Source: Xestospongia bergquistia
Taxonomy: Eukaryota > Porifera > Demospongiae > Haplosclerida > Petrosiidae
Assembly (NCBI GenBank): GCA_963965975.1
Contig: OZ014419.1
Location: 2,268,701-2,332,700 of the forward strand
Direction: 5' to 3'
DNA: 64,000 nt
The translations under genes were made by a program, and so were the position numbers. Under the pieces are notes generated by a model that had not been told where the DNA came from, made no database searches, and saw only the letters and a list, made by a program, of their open reading frames with translations. Shown here piece after piece: positions 48,445 through 61,771 of this stretch (the first letter of the stretch is position 1; each line of letters starts with the position of its first letter).

Positions 48445-48790
48445 GGGAAAGCAGTAAATAATTACATAATGGATGTTATTATGGTCAGCCAAACCTAGAC
48501 ATATCTGTTTACTATTATAGGTATAGTAATGATCAATGTGTTATTTTAAGTGTTTTAGTGTTGATTCCCACCACTTTAGTAAATAGAGCAACCACATTAT
48601 ATAATTGTGTCATTCATCATGTACAGAGTGAAACTGTTAGTGGCTCATAGCTAGTGTAAATATTGATTTAAAATATGGTAAGTCTACTAATTACTCACAT
48701 TCTAATTTATGGGCAGTAAGTAGGCCTTTATCAGAAAGTTAGTTGTTACTTTTATAGAATCAAATAAAGAAATAGTAGTTAGTGCTAAAT

Positions 48791-50475
48791 ATGAAGACAT
48801 GGAGTATAAAGTTAGTAGAGGTTGTCATGCTCTGTCTCATTATCAGGAGAGTGGAGTCACAATGTGATCCTAATGCTGGTAAGTAGAGAGCCTCCTAATG
48901 TTTGATGTTAGTGTTTTATTACATTTCTTAGATATCTATCTTGTACAAAATGGAAATTGTTATCCCAATAACACTGTATTTAATGAGAACATTATTGATG
49001 ATAATCCATCTAAAGGAGTTAATTGTATTAAGAGAGGTAGTACTTCTACTAATGGACAATGGATACAACCAAATAACATACCACTGACCTGTGATACTAA
49101 TAGAGGTCCTGTACGATGTCAAACTAGGACAGGGAATGTTATTATTTATACTGCTATGGGGTTTAAACCTCACCATAATGGAATATACACTTGTTGTATT
49201 GACAGTCACTGTATTAATGCTAGAATATATGAACAGCATAAATATCATAATGTCTTTGACTCAGGTAAATGTGTACTTTGTAAATGAGAAGTAAATTGTG
49301 TGTTTTTCTCTTTTAGAAGCTCCTCCTCAAATAGAGAGCTGTTCTGTTGTTGAAGTTTCCTCATTAACAGTTATACCTCAAACTTATATTGTACAAATGA
49401 CAACAAGTAATTTTCCACCAACAAAACTTACTGCTAGCATTACATATATTGGAACAGACTGTAACAGTCAAAACAGTATTACATGTAGTACTCCATACTA
49501 TAGACATTTGGGTAATGAAAGATACCAATATAATATGCCAGTTTCATGGAACCCAACTGATACTTCATTCACTTATCATCAACTTCAATGTACTGCAAAT
49601 TTTGAGAATGAACAACCTGTAACTTCTACAACTTCTATCAGAGGTAAGTAACCTGTTGTATAGAGCCATCATTACTACTATTTCTTTATTAGCTGCTGAT
49701 ACTATTCCTAGTGTTAGTTATGAAGAAATTAATGCTACTGCTATAAGAGTGAGATGGACTTATAATGGTAGCTATATCAATGGATATATTATCACTATTA
49801 CTTCAATTGGTGTTAATATAATAAAACAAATAAATAATAATACTGTGACAAGTTATATAGTGGAAGGAATAATTCCTGAAAAAGATTATACTATTAAAGT
49901 TAGAGGATATTTCATGTTAGTAGGAGCTGCTGGATCAACTACTGCAAGATTGTTTAGTATGTAATATAAATAATTCTTGATTATTACACCTTTCTCTCTC
50001 TCTCTCACTCTCCTATCATAAAGGATCAACAACAAAAGATGGTTAGTCAGAGTACACATGCTATTACTTTGCTATCATTTTAATCAGAAAATTCATTCAA
50101 CATTGCTATTATAACAAGTTTTATATCAATTGGTCTACTAATAATTATAACAACAATAACTGTTGTTGTTATAATACTCTTAATTTGTTACATTAGAAGG
50201 TATAATAACAATATCATAATTATATCTAAATTATATCACAATAATTATTATAGGCTCAAAAGATTCATAACTACTACTACCACTGAAAACCAGCATCAAA
50301 TAGACAGCTGGTAAAAAGCTCTATACATGTTATTACTGTTATGATAGTTCTTATCATTAGTAGATCTAATGAAAATATTGAAATAAATCTCTGTGAGGCC
50401 TACAATATTCATCAATCAAATAATTATAAAGGAAGTAATGATGATCAAAATCAATGTACTGATGAATATATATAA
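48791..50475 (+). CDS. Ig/FN3 single-pass receptor (receptor 2)
   Basis: Eight exons (48791-48878, 48932-49264, 49317-49643, 49693-49956, 50024-50041, 50088-50199, 50254-50310, 50361-50475) join in phase to 437 residues. Order: signal peptide (MKTWSIKLVEVVMLCLIIR), Ig-like 1 (YLVQNGNCYPNN; NGIYTCCIDSHC), Ig-like 2 (APPQIESCSVVE; FTYHQLQCTANF), one FN3 domain (AIRVRWTYNGSYINGYIITI), an 18-nt micro-exon (STTKD), a membrane segment at about 347-375 (LLIIITTITVVVIILLICY) and a 60-residue tail with LCEAYNIHQSNNY. It shares domain order, exon phases (phase 1 between domains) and the tail motif with the broken paralog on the other strand, which faces it tail to tail 418 bp away. Ligand and signalling partner unknown; an adhesion or recognition role is inferred. 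Confidence 0.8.
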
Positions 50476-50892
50476 TAAACAAAATATCACGTTACTACAA
50501 TAAGCAAATACACACAATTGACTACATATAATTCTATTTAATAATGTATTTATACAGGGCTGATTTAGTTGTTGTACTTATAATTGTATTAACTATTTTT
50601 TCATATCAATGTATTGAATAATGAAAATGTCAACTGATCAATCTCCATCTTGGTAGAAGTATGATGAATTTGTGGACAATACATTGATGTAATGTTTTGT
50701 TTATGAGAAGAGAGAGTCTTTCTGTCACTAATTTGTTTATTACAGATGTGATTAGATCAGTAACAAAAATACTTAGTTTTCAATAAAACTAAAAATTTAT
50801 TGCTAATAAACTACAATATTTGTTAAGATACATTAACTACAATAACTCTGTATAAAATTAAACATAACAATTAACATCATATTACTGATATA
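50476..50892. other. Spacer between convergent receptor genes
   Basis: AT-rich; should hold the 3' UTR of receptor 2. No other feature seen. Confidence 0.5.
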
Positions 50893-53800
50893 TTACATAT
50901 ACTCATATACACTGGTATCTATTGGTGGTTCACACTCATCATAAATATCATCAGTTGGCTTAGACTGATGTAAACTGTAGGACTCACAAACTTTCATTTC
51001 AATATCTTCATTAGGTCTATAGTTAAACATTATATGAGTTAACACAACGTAACAGAATATGATAACTTACCTACTATCTGTTCCTTTAATTGTATTAGTT
51101 ACCAATGATTTGAGTCTGCAAAAGTGAAAATTCTTAATAACTAAAAACATTATATCTTCCACATACTATCTGACATATAATAATATAATAATATATAGTA
51201 TATTGAAGATGTAGGGTTCACAGACTTTCATTTCAATGTCTCATCATGTCTATAGATAGACAGTATATGAGTTAACACAAGTTAGCAGAAATAACTTATC
51301 TTCTGTCTGTTTGTTGTTGAACTTTAGAAGTAGCAATGACTAGTTCACTGAATCTACAACAAATAAAGATAGCTTTATTAATACTTATTAACAATATTAA
51401 TAATATCCATACTGTCTATTGTATATAAACTGTAAGATATTCCCAACAACACTATCACTACAATCAACAGTATATCAAATAGTACACCTAGTATAGTAAT
51501 AGTACTAATAATAGATGAAGTGACTGCAAAGAAAATAATTAATAACTTCTAGATTGTCTACAATTACCTTCATTAGTACAATAGTTGACTCTTGTTCTGT
51601 AATATTACCAATTACTGTCCATAGTCCATAACCATTAACAGTGTAACCACATACACCAAACAGATAACAGTTGTTACCTATCACATCACTTATAGTCACA
51701 TTTCTACTACTTGTATTAGTTTTAATCATTGGACTAAACTCATCATTAGGAGAACAACTACCTTTAGATTGATGACTAGTGTATCCTATCTCATATGTGA
51801 TAATAGGATAGTCTACAGGAATATACACTCCATAAGATAACAGCCCACGTAGTAGACATCAAATTGGATAGTGTATACTAACTGGACCAGGATCTAAGTA
51901 AAAGTATAATTGTGTTCACTAGAACTGATAATGTACTTACCAGTTCCAATCTGTACTAATAGGATCACTGAAGGGACCTCTTCCAATAGAGTTCACACCA
52001 GCTACACTCATGTTATATACATTACCAAATACTAGATCATTCACAATGACATATCTCTCACTACTGGTCAGGTTGTATGTCATACTATTGTTACTAATCA
52101 TCACAATATACTCAATGATTCTACTATTACGTAAATGACAATCAACCTCTTCCCATGTGATTTTGTTTGATGTCTTATTTAATGGAAAAAACATAATCGA
52201 TGTAGGTGATCCTCCTGGACCTGTGAATTATTGTCAACATTAAACCAGCCATTATTATGCAAATTACTTAATGTTGGTTCTGTTTCACCTAATATCATTA
52301 TTGGACTAGACTCTCCTAGTATATTACCAGCTCTCACTGTGATGATATAGTTCATACCAATGAACAATTCTTTTAATATATAACTAAATGTTGTAGTGAA
52401 CTGATGAGGAGTAACAGAGACCAACATCACATTTATTGATAATAAGTCAGGACAAGATGGACATGTTGTAGTATGTTACATAGTTACCACCTTCTTTACT
52501 GGGACTAGTCAATTCACTGTAAAAATAGTGGTTGAGACTGAGAGAGAGGTTACTTGTGCAGGAACTAGACAATCAAATAAAGTCACATTGTGTTTATACA
52601 AATATCATCTCATCATCAAACCTTAACAATCTTTGTCTACTATTAATTGAAGGAAGATCTTTATATGAGTACACACTGATCTCATAATATCTACTCAATG
52701 TTAGTCCATTGACTGTTACTTCATCTTCTGGAGTAGGTACCAACAAGATAATATCTTGTTGGTATCTACTCTGGTAGTAGAGATAATGATAATCACATAC
52801 CCATTAGTTTTTGATGACATATAACTTTGATACTATTCTCATTCAAAATATATGTATGTCATCACATTAGATGGAGGACCACTGGGAACTAGAAAAGGGT
52901 AAACCTAGTTAAGATGAACAACTACTTTTCACATGCCTTCTAATATCACAGTGTCACTGTAGTTCACTCCTTTATACATTGCTATACAGGTAACATTAAC
53001 TGACACTCCCAGTGGATCAGGATATACCAGTAGTGTGTTATTGTATATGAGGAGATCAGGATCAATTAATCCATACATTGAATTTTACTTCATCACTCCA
53101 TTCACTAACCAGTAAACATCAGTAGTAACATCGACAGTAGTTGTCATACAATCAATATGATATTGAGTGTTTTCAAGTTGAGTAATGGATAAGTGTCCAA
53201 TTGAATGTTTAAATAACTGGAAAAATTTGATAAATTGATTGACATTACCTGATGATATTGTCTGTATACTAATTGCATTAATAGCAACTCCGAGTATATC
53301 TTGGTAGGCTCTGAATGTTATAAGTTGTTGCTGGTATTTGTCCCTTCAATGTCATCTCATTCTGGTTACCTCTGTTGCATCACATTGTGTGTGTCACTAG
53401 TGAGATTCGCTACATATCCATCAGCATCAGATGGAACAGGTGTCCAACTGACAGTGATAGTGGTAGCTGTCTTGTTGATCAGAGTAGGAAGAGAGGGAAT
53501 GAATCCTGGAGCTGAAAGGATTACAAATCACATTATCACTGTAAAATTGATTAGTTAATTTGATCAATATATATCTACTAAATGTTAAAAATACGATGAT
53601 TTTATTTATTTTTCACAAAATATATTCTTTGACTAGGACTGTCACTATGGAGTTCATGTATACAACTCAGTATTTTGTAGTGAAACATAGAACCAAAATG
53701 TCAATGGACCACAGTTAAAATAAACAATTTATTATTACAGTATAACCATAGTAGTAAAAGTACTTATCAGTTACTGTAAGATAACGATTTCTCACAATGT

Positions 53801-54690
53801 CATCAACTCTTTCATAACACCTATGTACATGATCCCATTATTGTTTGACTGACTAAATATTCTACTACTGATCTTCTCTGCATACCAAGTAACAGTTAGA
53901 TTATGAACAATTGTATTATTAATACTGTGAATAGATTGACTCTCATTACTACATCTGTATCCAAAGTTTTGTGTCAAACAGTTGAATTCAATACTAGAAC
54001 TCTGATTGTTATATTCATAATACCACCTGAAATTTCTATCAATTCCACTTTGAACACATTGAAGTCTATATTGTTGTGGAACAACTGTCATATTAGAAGG
54101 AAACTCAACAACACTGAAGTCTGTGATCTCTACATGTCCTGTAGTAGATCAGTAACAAATGAAAGTGTGTACTAGTACAATGAAATATAACTTACTGAAT
54201 ATATGAACAGTGATGGTGTTTGTAGTAGGATCAGAAGAACCACTCGGTAGACAACACTTGAACTCATTACCACCTATTTGGGATTCATAAAATGATTGCT
54301 AATTTTGTGGTCCTGGTCTATATACAGTGATGTTAGCAGGATTATTAGATTCAATACAGTGGAGAGGATCATTGTTATTGTTGCTGTTACAGTTGACAGG
54401 TTGTCCATTAGGATAGACCCACTCTCCTCCAGACGAAACATAATTAGGTAACACACACTGAAGAGGTGAATAGTTAGTGTGACCTGGTGTGATGTAAACA
54501 TGGTTAATGTAGGAGCCATTAGGATAACAATCTCCATTGAACATCAGGTAGATACCTAGAACATTGTCAATAAACGATGTACTACACATCAATTCACTTA
54601 CCTGAGTTTGGTGGACAGTTAGTAATAACTTCACTTACACATAACAAGAAAACAACTAGTAGTAGTACAGATATTCTCTTACTATCAGAG
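50893..54690 (-). pseudogene. Broken Ig/FN3 receptor (receptor 3)
   Basis: A full-length relic, read from 54690 to 50893: signal-like exon (VLLLVVFLLCVSEV) with no in-frame ATG; Ig 1 (54196-54555, YLMFNGDCYPNG) cut by TAG at 54299-54301 although the same frame continues with GGNEFKCCLPSG; Ig 2 (about 53770-54138) with a one-base loss near 53834 relative to the copy at 40 kb; an FN3 near 53380-53510 (TITVSWTPVPSDADGYV) with two further shifts; FN3 domains at 52207-52440, 51935-52193 and 51560-51830; a membrane segment near 51430-51525; and tail exons ending VYEYM at 50893. Many splice sites are still good. The tail motif VCESYSLHQS matches receptor 2. Sequencing error could explain one break but hardly all. 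Confidence 0.75.
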
Positions 54691-54699
54691 CTAACATAG

Positions 54700-57480
54700 C
54701 ACTTCTCTCTGATAGATCTAATGTTAAAATATCATACTTTGTTGATATATAAACTTGATATATACATGACAAACATTGGGTACACTACTACCAATTACTA
54801 TAGCATTATACTATTAACATTATTAGTACAATAAATATTTAATAAAATAATTTTGGTGGAAATGCTAAGATGAATCTAAGCACTAGCAAATATTATTAAA
54901 ATGGATTACAGTAAGGTCATCCTTATTTTGTAAATTAAGTGTATTGCATGGTAAGTTAAAACTAATGTTTTAATCAATTCATGGACAGTTTGGTTATATG
55001 TGTCCTGTCCTACGAAGTAGCAACATTGTATCAACATAGCTGGTATTAATATAAATGGTATTAGTCCATATAATACAGAGTCTATGGTTTTCACTTGTAA
55101 GTAATCACATCTACAAACAGTAAGTGTATTATAAAATCTTTTCCATAGTTGGTGGTTACAGTAACAAATTTTACTGCCACTCCAACCATGTTATCAGTAC
55201 AGTTAACAGGGGCCACTCCCTTTCTACATATTTGCTGTAAGAGCTTACAATATGATACAACCTTCAGTACCAGGACAATGGAGTATCATGCAACTACTAC
55301 AGGCTCAACAAAAGATGATTAGTCAGAGTACATATACATTTTATTGTTAGTTTTCTATCGTTTTAATCAGAAAATTCAAAACAGATAGACACAGTTAGAC
55401 ATGCACGTTACTAATGGCAAGAAATACTCAATACAGAAGTAAATGGACATTGTATTTTCATGTTTACAGGGCACATTAGCGGAGGTTAACGATGTTATCC
55501 GTACTTTTCAGAGGTTTCCTCTTACTTGCTTGAAAGTCAAATAAAGATAAAGGTCAGCTAGGTATTGTTCTTTGTGTGAGTTAGAAAAGAATAGCTTAAG
55601 ATATTCTATTGAAACTGCATCCCTTATCTGTGCATGACTGACTAGCTACCCAGTTACCATTGATTGGAATGGAGTAGAGAAAGAAGCCTCATGTAAGGGC
55701 AGGAGCAAAGTGGGTGTGACTGATTAAAAGACTTGCTGCAATTGGCATAACACCCCAGCCAACGACTTTCCTTTATTTCTGTCTCCTATTCTCCTGTAAG
55801 ATCATATCGTGGTAGTGAACCTACAAGTTGGCTACAAGTGCCTTTAGCTCTATAAAGTCCTGTGTTATGATTCATTACAAACCACTCTATGTGAGAGGCT
55901 TATTTCTCTAGTGAAAATGTTCTACCAATCTGGCCTATACTGGTGTTTTTATCTATCCTATTTATAAGAAAGAGTCTATCACACGGTCAGTTTATTCGTT
56001 TGAGGTCATCAATTATTTAAATATTTAATGATTCAAGCTTGACATTTTGTATCAGTTATCTCTTTCTCATCTTTGTCATAGAGTAACTGGCTGGAGTTTC
56101 CTGTACACATTTTTCTGTGTTTCCAATGTCAGATATGGAGAGGTTCGACTTTGCTTGCCAATTAAAGGCAGCTGGTCTGAGAATATGTGTTCAACCATCT
56201 TTTGCGGCTCCTTTTATTGCACTGATCAAACCTGGAATGGTCTGTCATACTCAGAGAAATAAGTCATGTGATAGTCAAATGACAAGATGTTGTTATGTTA
56301 ACAACTTGATAGTTACATCATGATATCTCACAATGTCATGTGATAATCATGTGATCTTCTCTCTCTGTAGATAGATAATGATGCTTGTTATTGGATCATA
56401 GTCAGGTATTTGCTAACATCAATGAAACTCTCTCTGGCATGCGAAAGAGGTTGAAAGAGAGAGAGAGAAACAACCTGCAAAGCAAGTTGTAAGATATTTG
56501 ACTGAAAAAGGGAATCTCTGAAAATCAGATAGAGTGACATAAAAAGAGATAGATTAGATGTACAATACATAGATGACTATCAGATTGATGGAAAGGTACA
56601 TTTAGACATGCGTGTTACTAATGGACAGAATACTTAACACAGAAGTAAATGGACACTGCATTTTTATATTTACAGGACACATTAGTGGAGTTAATTATTA
56701 ACATATGTTCTGTTGGTAAACTCAAAGTCTCCTCTAATGATGCTATGAGCAATGGCCTGACTGATGAATCTGTTGAAACCTTCTGAGAATCTCATGATGA
56801 ACATGTGCTATGCCTTATTTTATTACTGTGGCCTACGATAAAGCAATCAAGATATTTGCAGCCTTCATCCATATTGATAACCAGAGGACTCTGGAGTAAG
56901 AATGGGTGAATAGATGGATGGATGGGTAGATTGATGGATGTATGGGTGGGTAGATTGATGGATGGATGGATGGACTTAGATTTTAAAAAAGAGGAATAGA
57001 TTTATAGATGATTGGACAAAGAGAGAGATATAGATAAGTAGTTAGAATTTCTATCTACTAGTCATGATGGTTAAAAGACTCTCATAGTACTTGAAGTTGA
57101 TGAACAGTGTAAAATTGTGCATTTTGATGGAGTTCAAAATAACATATGAGCTAGACAAGTTGAAATAGTGGGTCAACCTGCTACTTTGCCTAGTACTGTT
57201 GCTATGCAAAAAGAGTGTGAAACTGAGGTACTTAGATTATTTAGATTATTGACTTCACAGTTAAAAAGAGAATTGATGCATTGTTATATCATTCATTCAT
57301 TCATTCAACCAATAGCAAGCATTTATTCATTCATAGAATTTTATTCATTTATCTCTCTATCCATCTATCTTTTCAGGTATTTGGTAGTCTCCTGTTGTCT
57401 ACCACTCATTTCAAAGAAGGAGAAGAAGAAAAGACAGATTCATATCATAATATAAACACTACAAATATTAGTTATATATT
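54700..57480. other. Gene-poor stretch with exon relics
   Basis: Near 55295-55385 there is a scrap of the receptor 2 micro-exon and its intron (caacaaaagatg..ttagtcagag). Near 55393-55490 and 56590-56695 two copies of an unidentified exon pair lie in the same direction. A frame at 56117-56323 (MERFDFACQLKAAGLRICV) and others to 57480 read like protein but break often and match no family I know. ATGG simple repeats lie at 56900-56970. Confidence 0.4.
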
Positions 57481-57739
57481 CTAATTATGTGTTATTTGTG
57501 TCATTACATTAGAAACTCACTGGTGATACTGCTGTGGCTGCAGTGACGCTAGAAACTCCTAATAGTTGCAAACCTATTTTTGGTGAGGCTCATGTTAGAG
57601 ATGCTTTTTTCCTACTGGTTACTAATGAGGGCCAAGTAGCATGTGTCCTTTAAAGACTATTGCTATTTTGATGAGCCTGTGTGGCAACTATTCTCTTCTA
57701 CATAGAGATCTTTACTACATTTTGTAATTGTATAGTCTC

Positions 57740-58589
<850 letters not shown>

Positions 58590-59191
58590 AGAAACAAATG
58601 TTACCAACTTGATGAAAGTGGCAAAGAAACCCTACTATTCTGCTTTGCATCCTGATCCAATGGCCTTTTGGAAAGCTTTAAGGCAGCTCAATGAGTCATT
58701 TAGTTCTATACCAACTCTGTCTTTTGGTAATGATTTACTAACTAGTGACGTAGACAATGCCAATCAAATCAGATTTCTCTGCACTAGATAAATATTTATG
58801 TACAGTTGAAGAAGTTAGTAATCTACTGATCCATGTTGACATAACTAAATCTAGTGGGTCTCATTGAATTACTAATCAAATGTTCAAAGCAACACGTGTT
58901 TCAATTGGTTCTATCTTGACCAGGCTTGTTAACGTCAGTATTTTATCACTGCCTTTTTCCTGGAAGCACAGAAAACTTCATTCATCATACCAATTCCTAG
59001 ATGTAAGAATAAATCAGTAACATCAAACTATAGACAATTATCACTGTTGTGTCTTGGCAGCAAAATACTGGAGAGGCACATTCTTAATGTTATCCATGAT
59101 GATTTACTACTGTTACAACCACCAAACGCTAACCAATAGATCTTTTAGCCAAAGAGCTCCACTTCATTATCTCTTATTGAGTCATCCTTTA
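58590..59191 (+). mobile_element. Decayed non-LTR retrotransposon (LINE) reverse transcriptase fragment
   Basis: Across frame shifts and stops the sequence reads as the front of a LINE reverse transcriptase: PMAFWKALRQLN, then LDKYLCTVEEVSNLL, TKSSGS (the K-S-x-G-x-D region with D replaced), ITNQMFKATRV, SWKH, PIPRCKNKS-like, SNYRQLSLLC and SKILERHILNV-like. This is the usual order of RT blocks up to the R-P-I-S-L-L motif. The catalytic Y/F-x-D-D block is missing because the element stops where rDNA spacer repeats begin. Clade (CR1, L2, Jockey or other) cannot be told. Confidence 0.7.
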
Positions 59192-59727
59192 AGGCGAGCT
59201 ATCCATCTGAGGAGCAAGGCCGACCTTCCTTCGGCGAGAAGTGCGAGTATTGACAGCCGACAAGATTTTGGCCGCAAGCGTCCGGCAGGATGACTGATCT
59301 TTCAGGCGACTATCCGTCCGAGGAGCGAGGCCGACTTTCCATCGGTGGGAAGTGTGAGGGCAGGCAGGCCGACACGAAAACGGCCCGAAGCGTCCGGCAG
59401 GATGACTGATCTTTCAGGCGACTATCCGTCTGAGGAGCGAGGCCGACTTTCCATCGGTGGGAAGTGTGAGGGCAGGCAGGCCGACACGAATCCGGCCCGA
59501 AGCGTCCGGCAGGATGACTGATCTTTCAGGCGACTATCCGTCCGAGGAGCGTGGCCGACTTTCCATCGGTGGAAGTGTGAGGGTAGGCAGGCCGACACGA
59601 ATCCGGCCCGAAGCGTCCGGCAGGATGACTGATCTTTCAGGCGACTATCCGTCTGAGGAGCGAGGCCGACTTTCCATCGGTGGGAAGTGTGAGGGCAGGC
59701 AGGCCGACACGAATCCGGCCCGAAGAT
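59192..59727. repeat. rDNA intergenic-spacer subrepeats, 112 bp, nearly five copies
   Basis: The word ggcgactatccgtc recurs at about 59193 (diverged), 59305, 59417, 59529 and 59640, a 111-112 bp period. Each unit contains gaggccgactttccatcgg and gaagcgtccggcaggatga. The first unit is the most diverged, the fifth incomplete. Such subrepeats upstream of the pre-rRNA often carry promoter or enhancer copies for RNA polymerase I; that role is inferred from position. Confidence 0.9.
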
Positions 59728-60483
59728 GGATTCATCTTTCAGGGGAAGTATCCGTCCGAGAAGTCGGGCCGACAACGGGGAAGGCGTCGAGCGGTTTTCC
59801 TGGAGAAGCATTCTCGGTTGGTGCTTTATATGAGAGGGGAGGGAGTCGATGTCTGAATTTGCTTTCAGTTTGAGAGTTGCATTTTCTGGCATGTGCTCGG
59901 ACTCCTCTCTTTCAGGCGTTTGGCGGGCACTGTACGTGGCAAGGTGGATGCGCCGAATGGTCGTGTTCGTCTTGTTCGGAGTGTCCTTTTGGGTGTCATG
60001 AAGCGATCTGTTCTCCCTTTAACGGAGAGAGGGCAGCATCGTTGAATAGTCAGGCGTTGCAACGAGGTTGCTTTCGTGACGCTGTGGTTGAGTGGGACCT
60101 CCAAAAAGGAGGTTTCGTTCAATTCGTCGTCGCGAAGGGAGTGTGCAAGAAGGTCTGGTGTGTGAGCTGTTGTGCTCTCTCCTAATGGCTTCTGTGTTCG
60201 TTGATCAGATTGTGATGTTCATGGTCGATGCCCTGCAGTTGCGGACGACTGTTGACGCAGTCGCTGCAATGCATGCCGCTGGCCTTCAAGGGAGGTTGCC
60301 CAATTCGGTGACTCTTGCTTGTTGTAGCAGCGGTTTGTGTCGCTCTGACCAGTAGGGAAGCAATTTTGTGAGTTTCGTTGGTTAAAGGGTTCCCCGACAG
60401 CATGTGATAACGGGTGTATGCCTGTGCCCGTGCTGGAAGGGTGTAAGCTTTGTTTCGGCCGTTCCTAGTGCCGATCATTGAGT
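59728..60483 (+). other. 5' external transcribed spacer / promoter side of rDNA
   Basis: About 750 bp of GC-rich sequence between the last spacer repeat and the 18S start. It must include the RNA polymerase I start and the 5' ETS, but no conserved motif lets me place the start site. Confidence 0.7.
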
Positions 60484-61532
60484 TACCTGGTTGATCCTGC
60501 CAGTAGTCATATGCTTGTCTCAAAGACTAAGCCATGCATGTGCAAGTATAAACGCTTGAACCGTGAGACTGCGAATGGCTCATTAAATCAGTTATAGTTT
60601 ATTTGATGGTGTTCCCACTACGTGGATAACCGTGGTAACGTAGAGCTAATACATGCCGAAGGCCTCGACTCCGTCTCGGCGGGGAAGAGGCGTATTTATT
60701 AGATCCAAAACCAACCTGGGCGGCTTTGCTTCCCAGCTTCCTGCTTGGTGATTCATGGTAACTGCTCGAATCGCTCGGCCTCCGCGCCGGCGATGGTTCA
60801 TTCAAGTTTCTGCCCTATCAACTTTCGATGGTAGGGTATTGGCCTACCATGGTTGCAACGGGTGACGGAGAATTAGGGTTCGATTCCGGAGAGGGAGCCT
60901 GAGAAACGGCTACCACATCTAAGGAGGGCAGCAGGCGCGCAAATTACCCAATCCCGACTCGGGGAGGTAGTGACAATAAATAACAATGCCGGTCCCTAAA
61001 GTGGTCCGGCAATTGGAATGAGTCCAATCCAAACCCCTTAACGAGGAACAATTGGAGGGCAAGTCTGGTGCCAGCAGCCGCGGTAATTCCAGCTCCAATA
61101 GCGTATATTAAAGTTGTTGCAGTTAAAAAGCTCGTAGTTGGATTTCGGGGCCCGCGCTCGTGCTCTGGCGTCTGGGGTCGTTCTCGTCCAGTTCGCTGGA
61201 CTTGTCGTCGCCGTCGTCGGTGTGCGGCGTGCTCGGCCGGAGCGGTCCGCCGAGAGGCGAGCACTGCCCGGCGGCTCCCTGTGCTCTCGGAGGCTCCGTC
61301 TGCTCTTGATTGCAGCGGTCGGGGAGTTCGGGACGTTTACTTTGAACAAATTAGAGTGTTCCAAGCAGGCCAGTCGCTTTGAATACGTTAGCATGGAATA
61401 ATGGAATAGGGCTGCTCTATTGTCCTATTTTGTTGGTTTTCGGGACGGCAGTCATGGTCGATAGGGACAGTTGGGGGCATTCGTATTCAGTTGTCAGAGG
61501 TGAAATTCTCGGATTTACGGAAGACGGTCGAG

Positions 61533-61585
<53 letters not shown>

Positions 61586-61692
61586 TTCGAAGACGATCAG
61601 ATACCGTCGTAGTCCCAACCATAAACGATGCCGGCTAGGGATCGGCGGACGTCGGGTGCGACTCCGTCGGCACCTTTGGAGAAATCAAAGCC

Positions 61693-61771
<79 letters not shown>

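Noticed and set aside
54299-54634. Reading 54299-54634 as a self-contained small protein
   Set aside because: Its first 28 codons read through the intron and signal exon in a wrong frame; only the part from 54555 is the Ig exon, and it ends at a premature stop.
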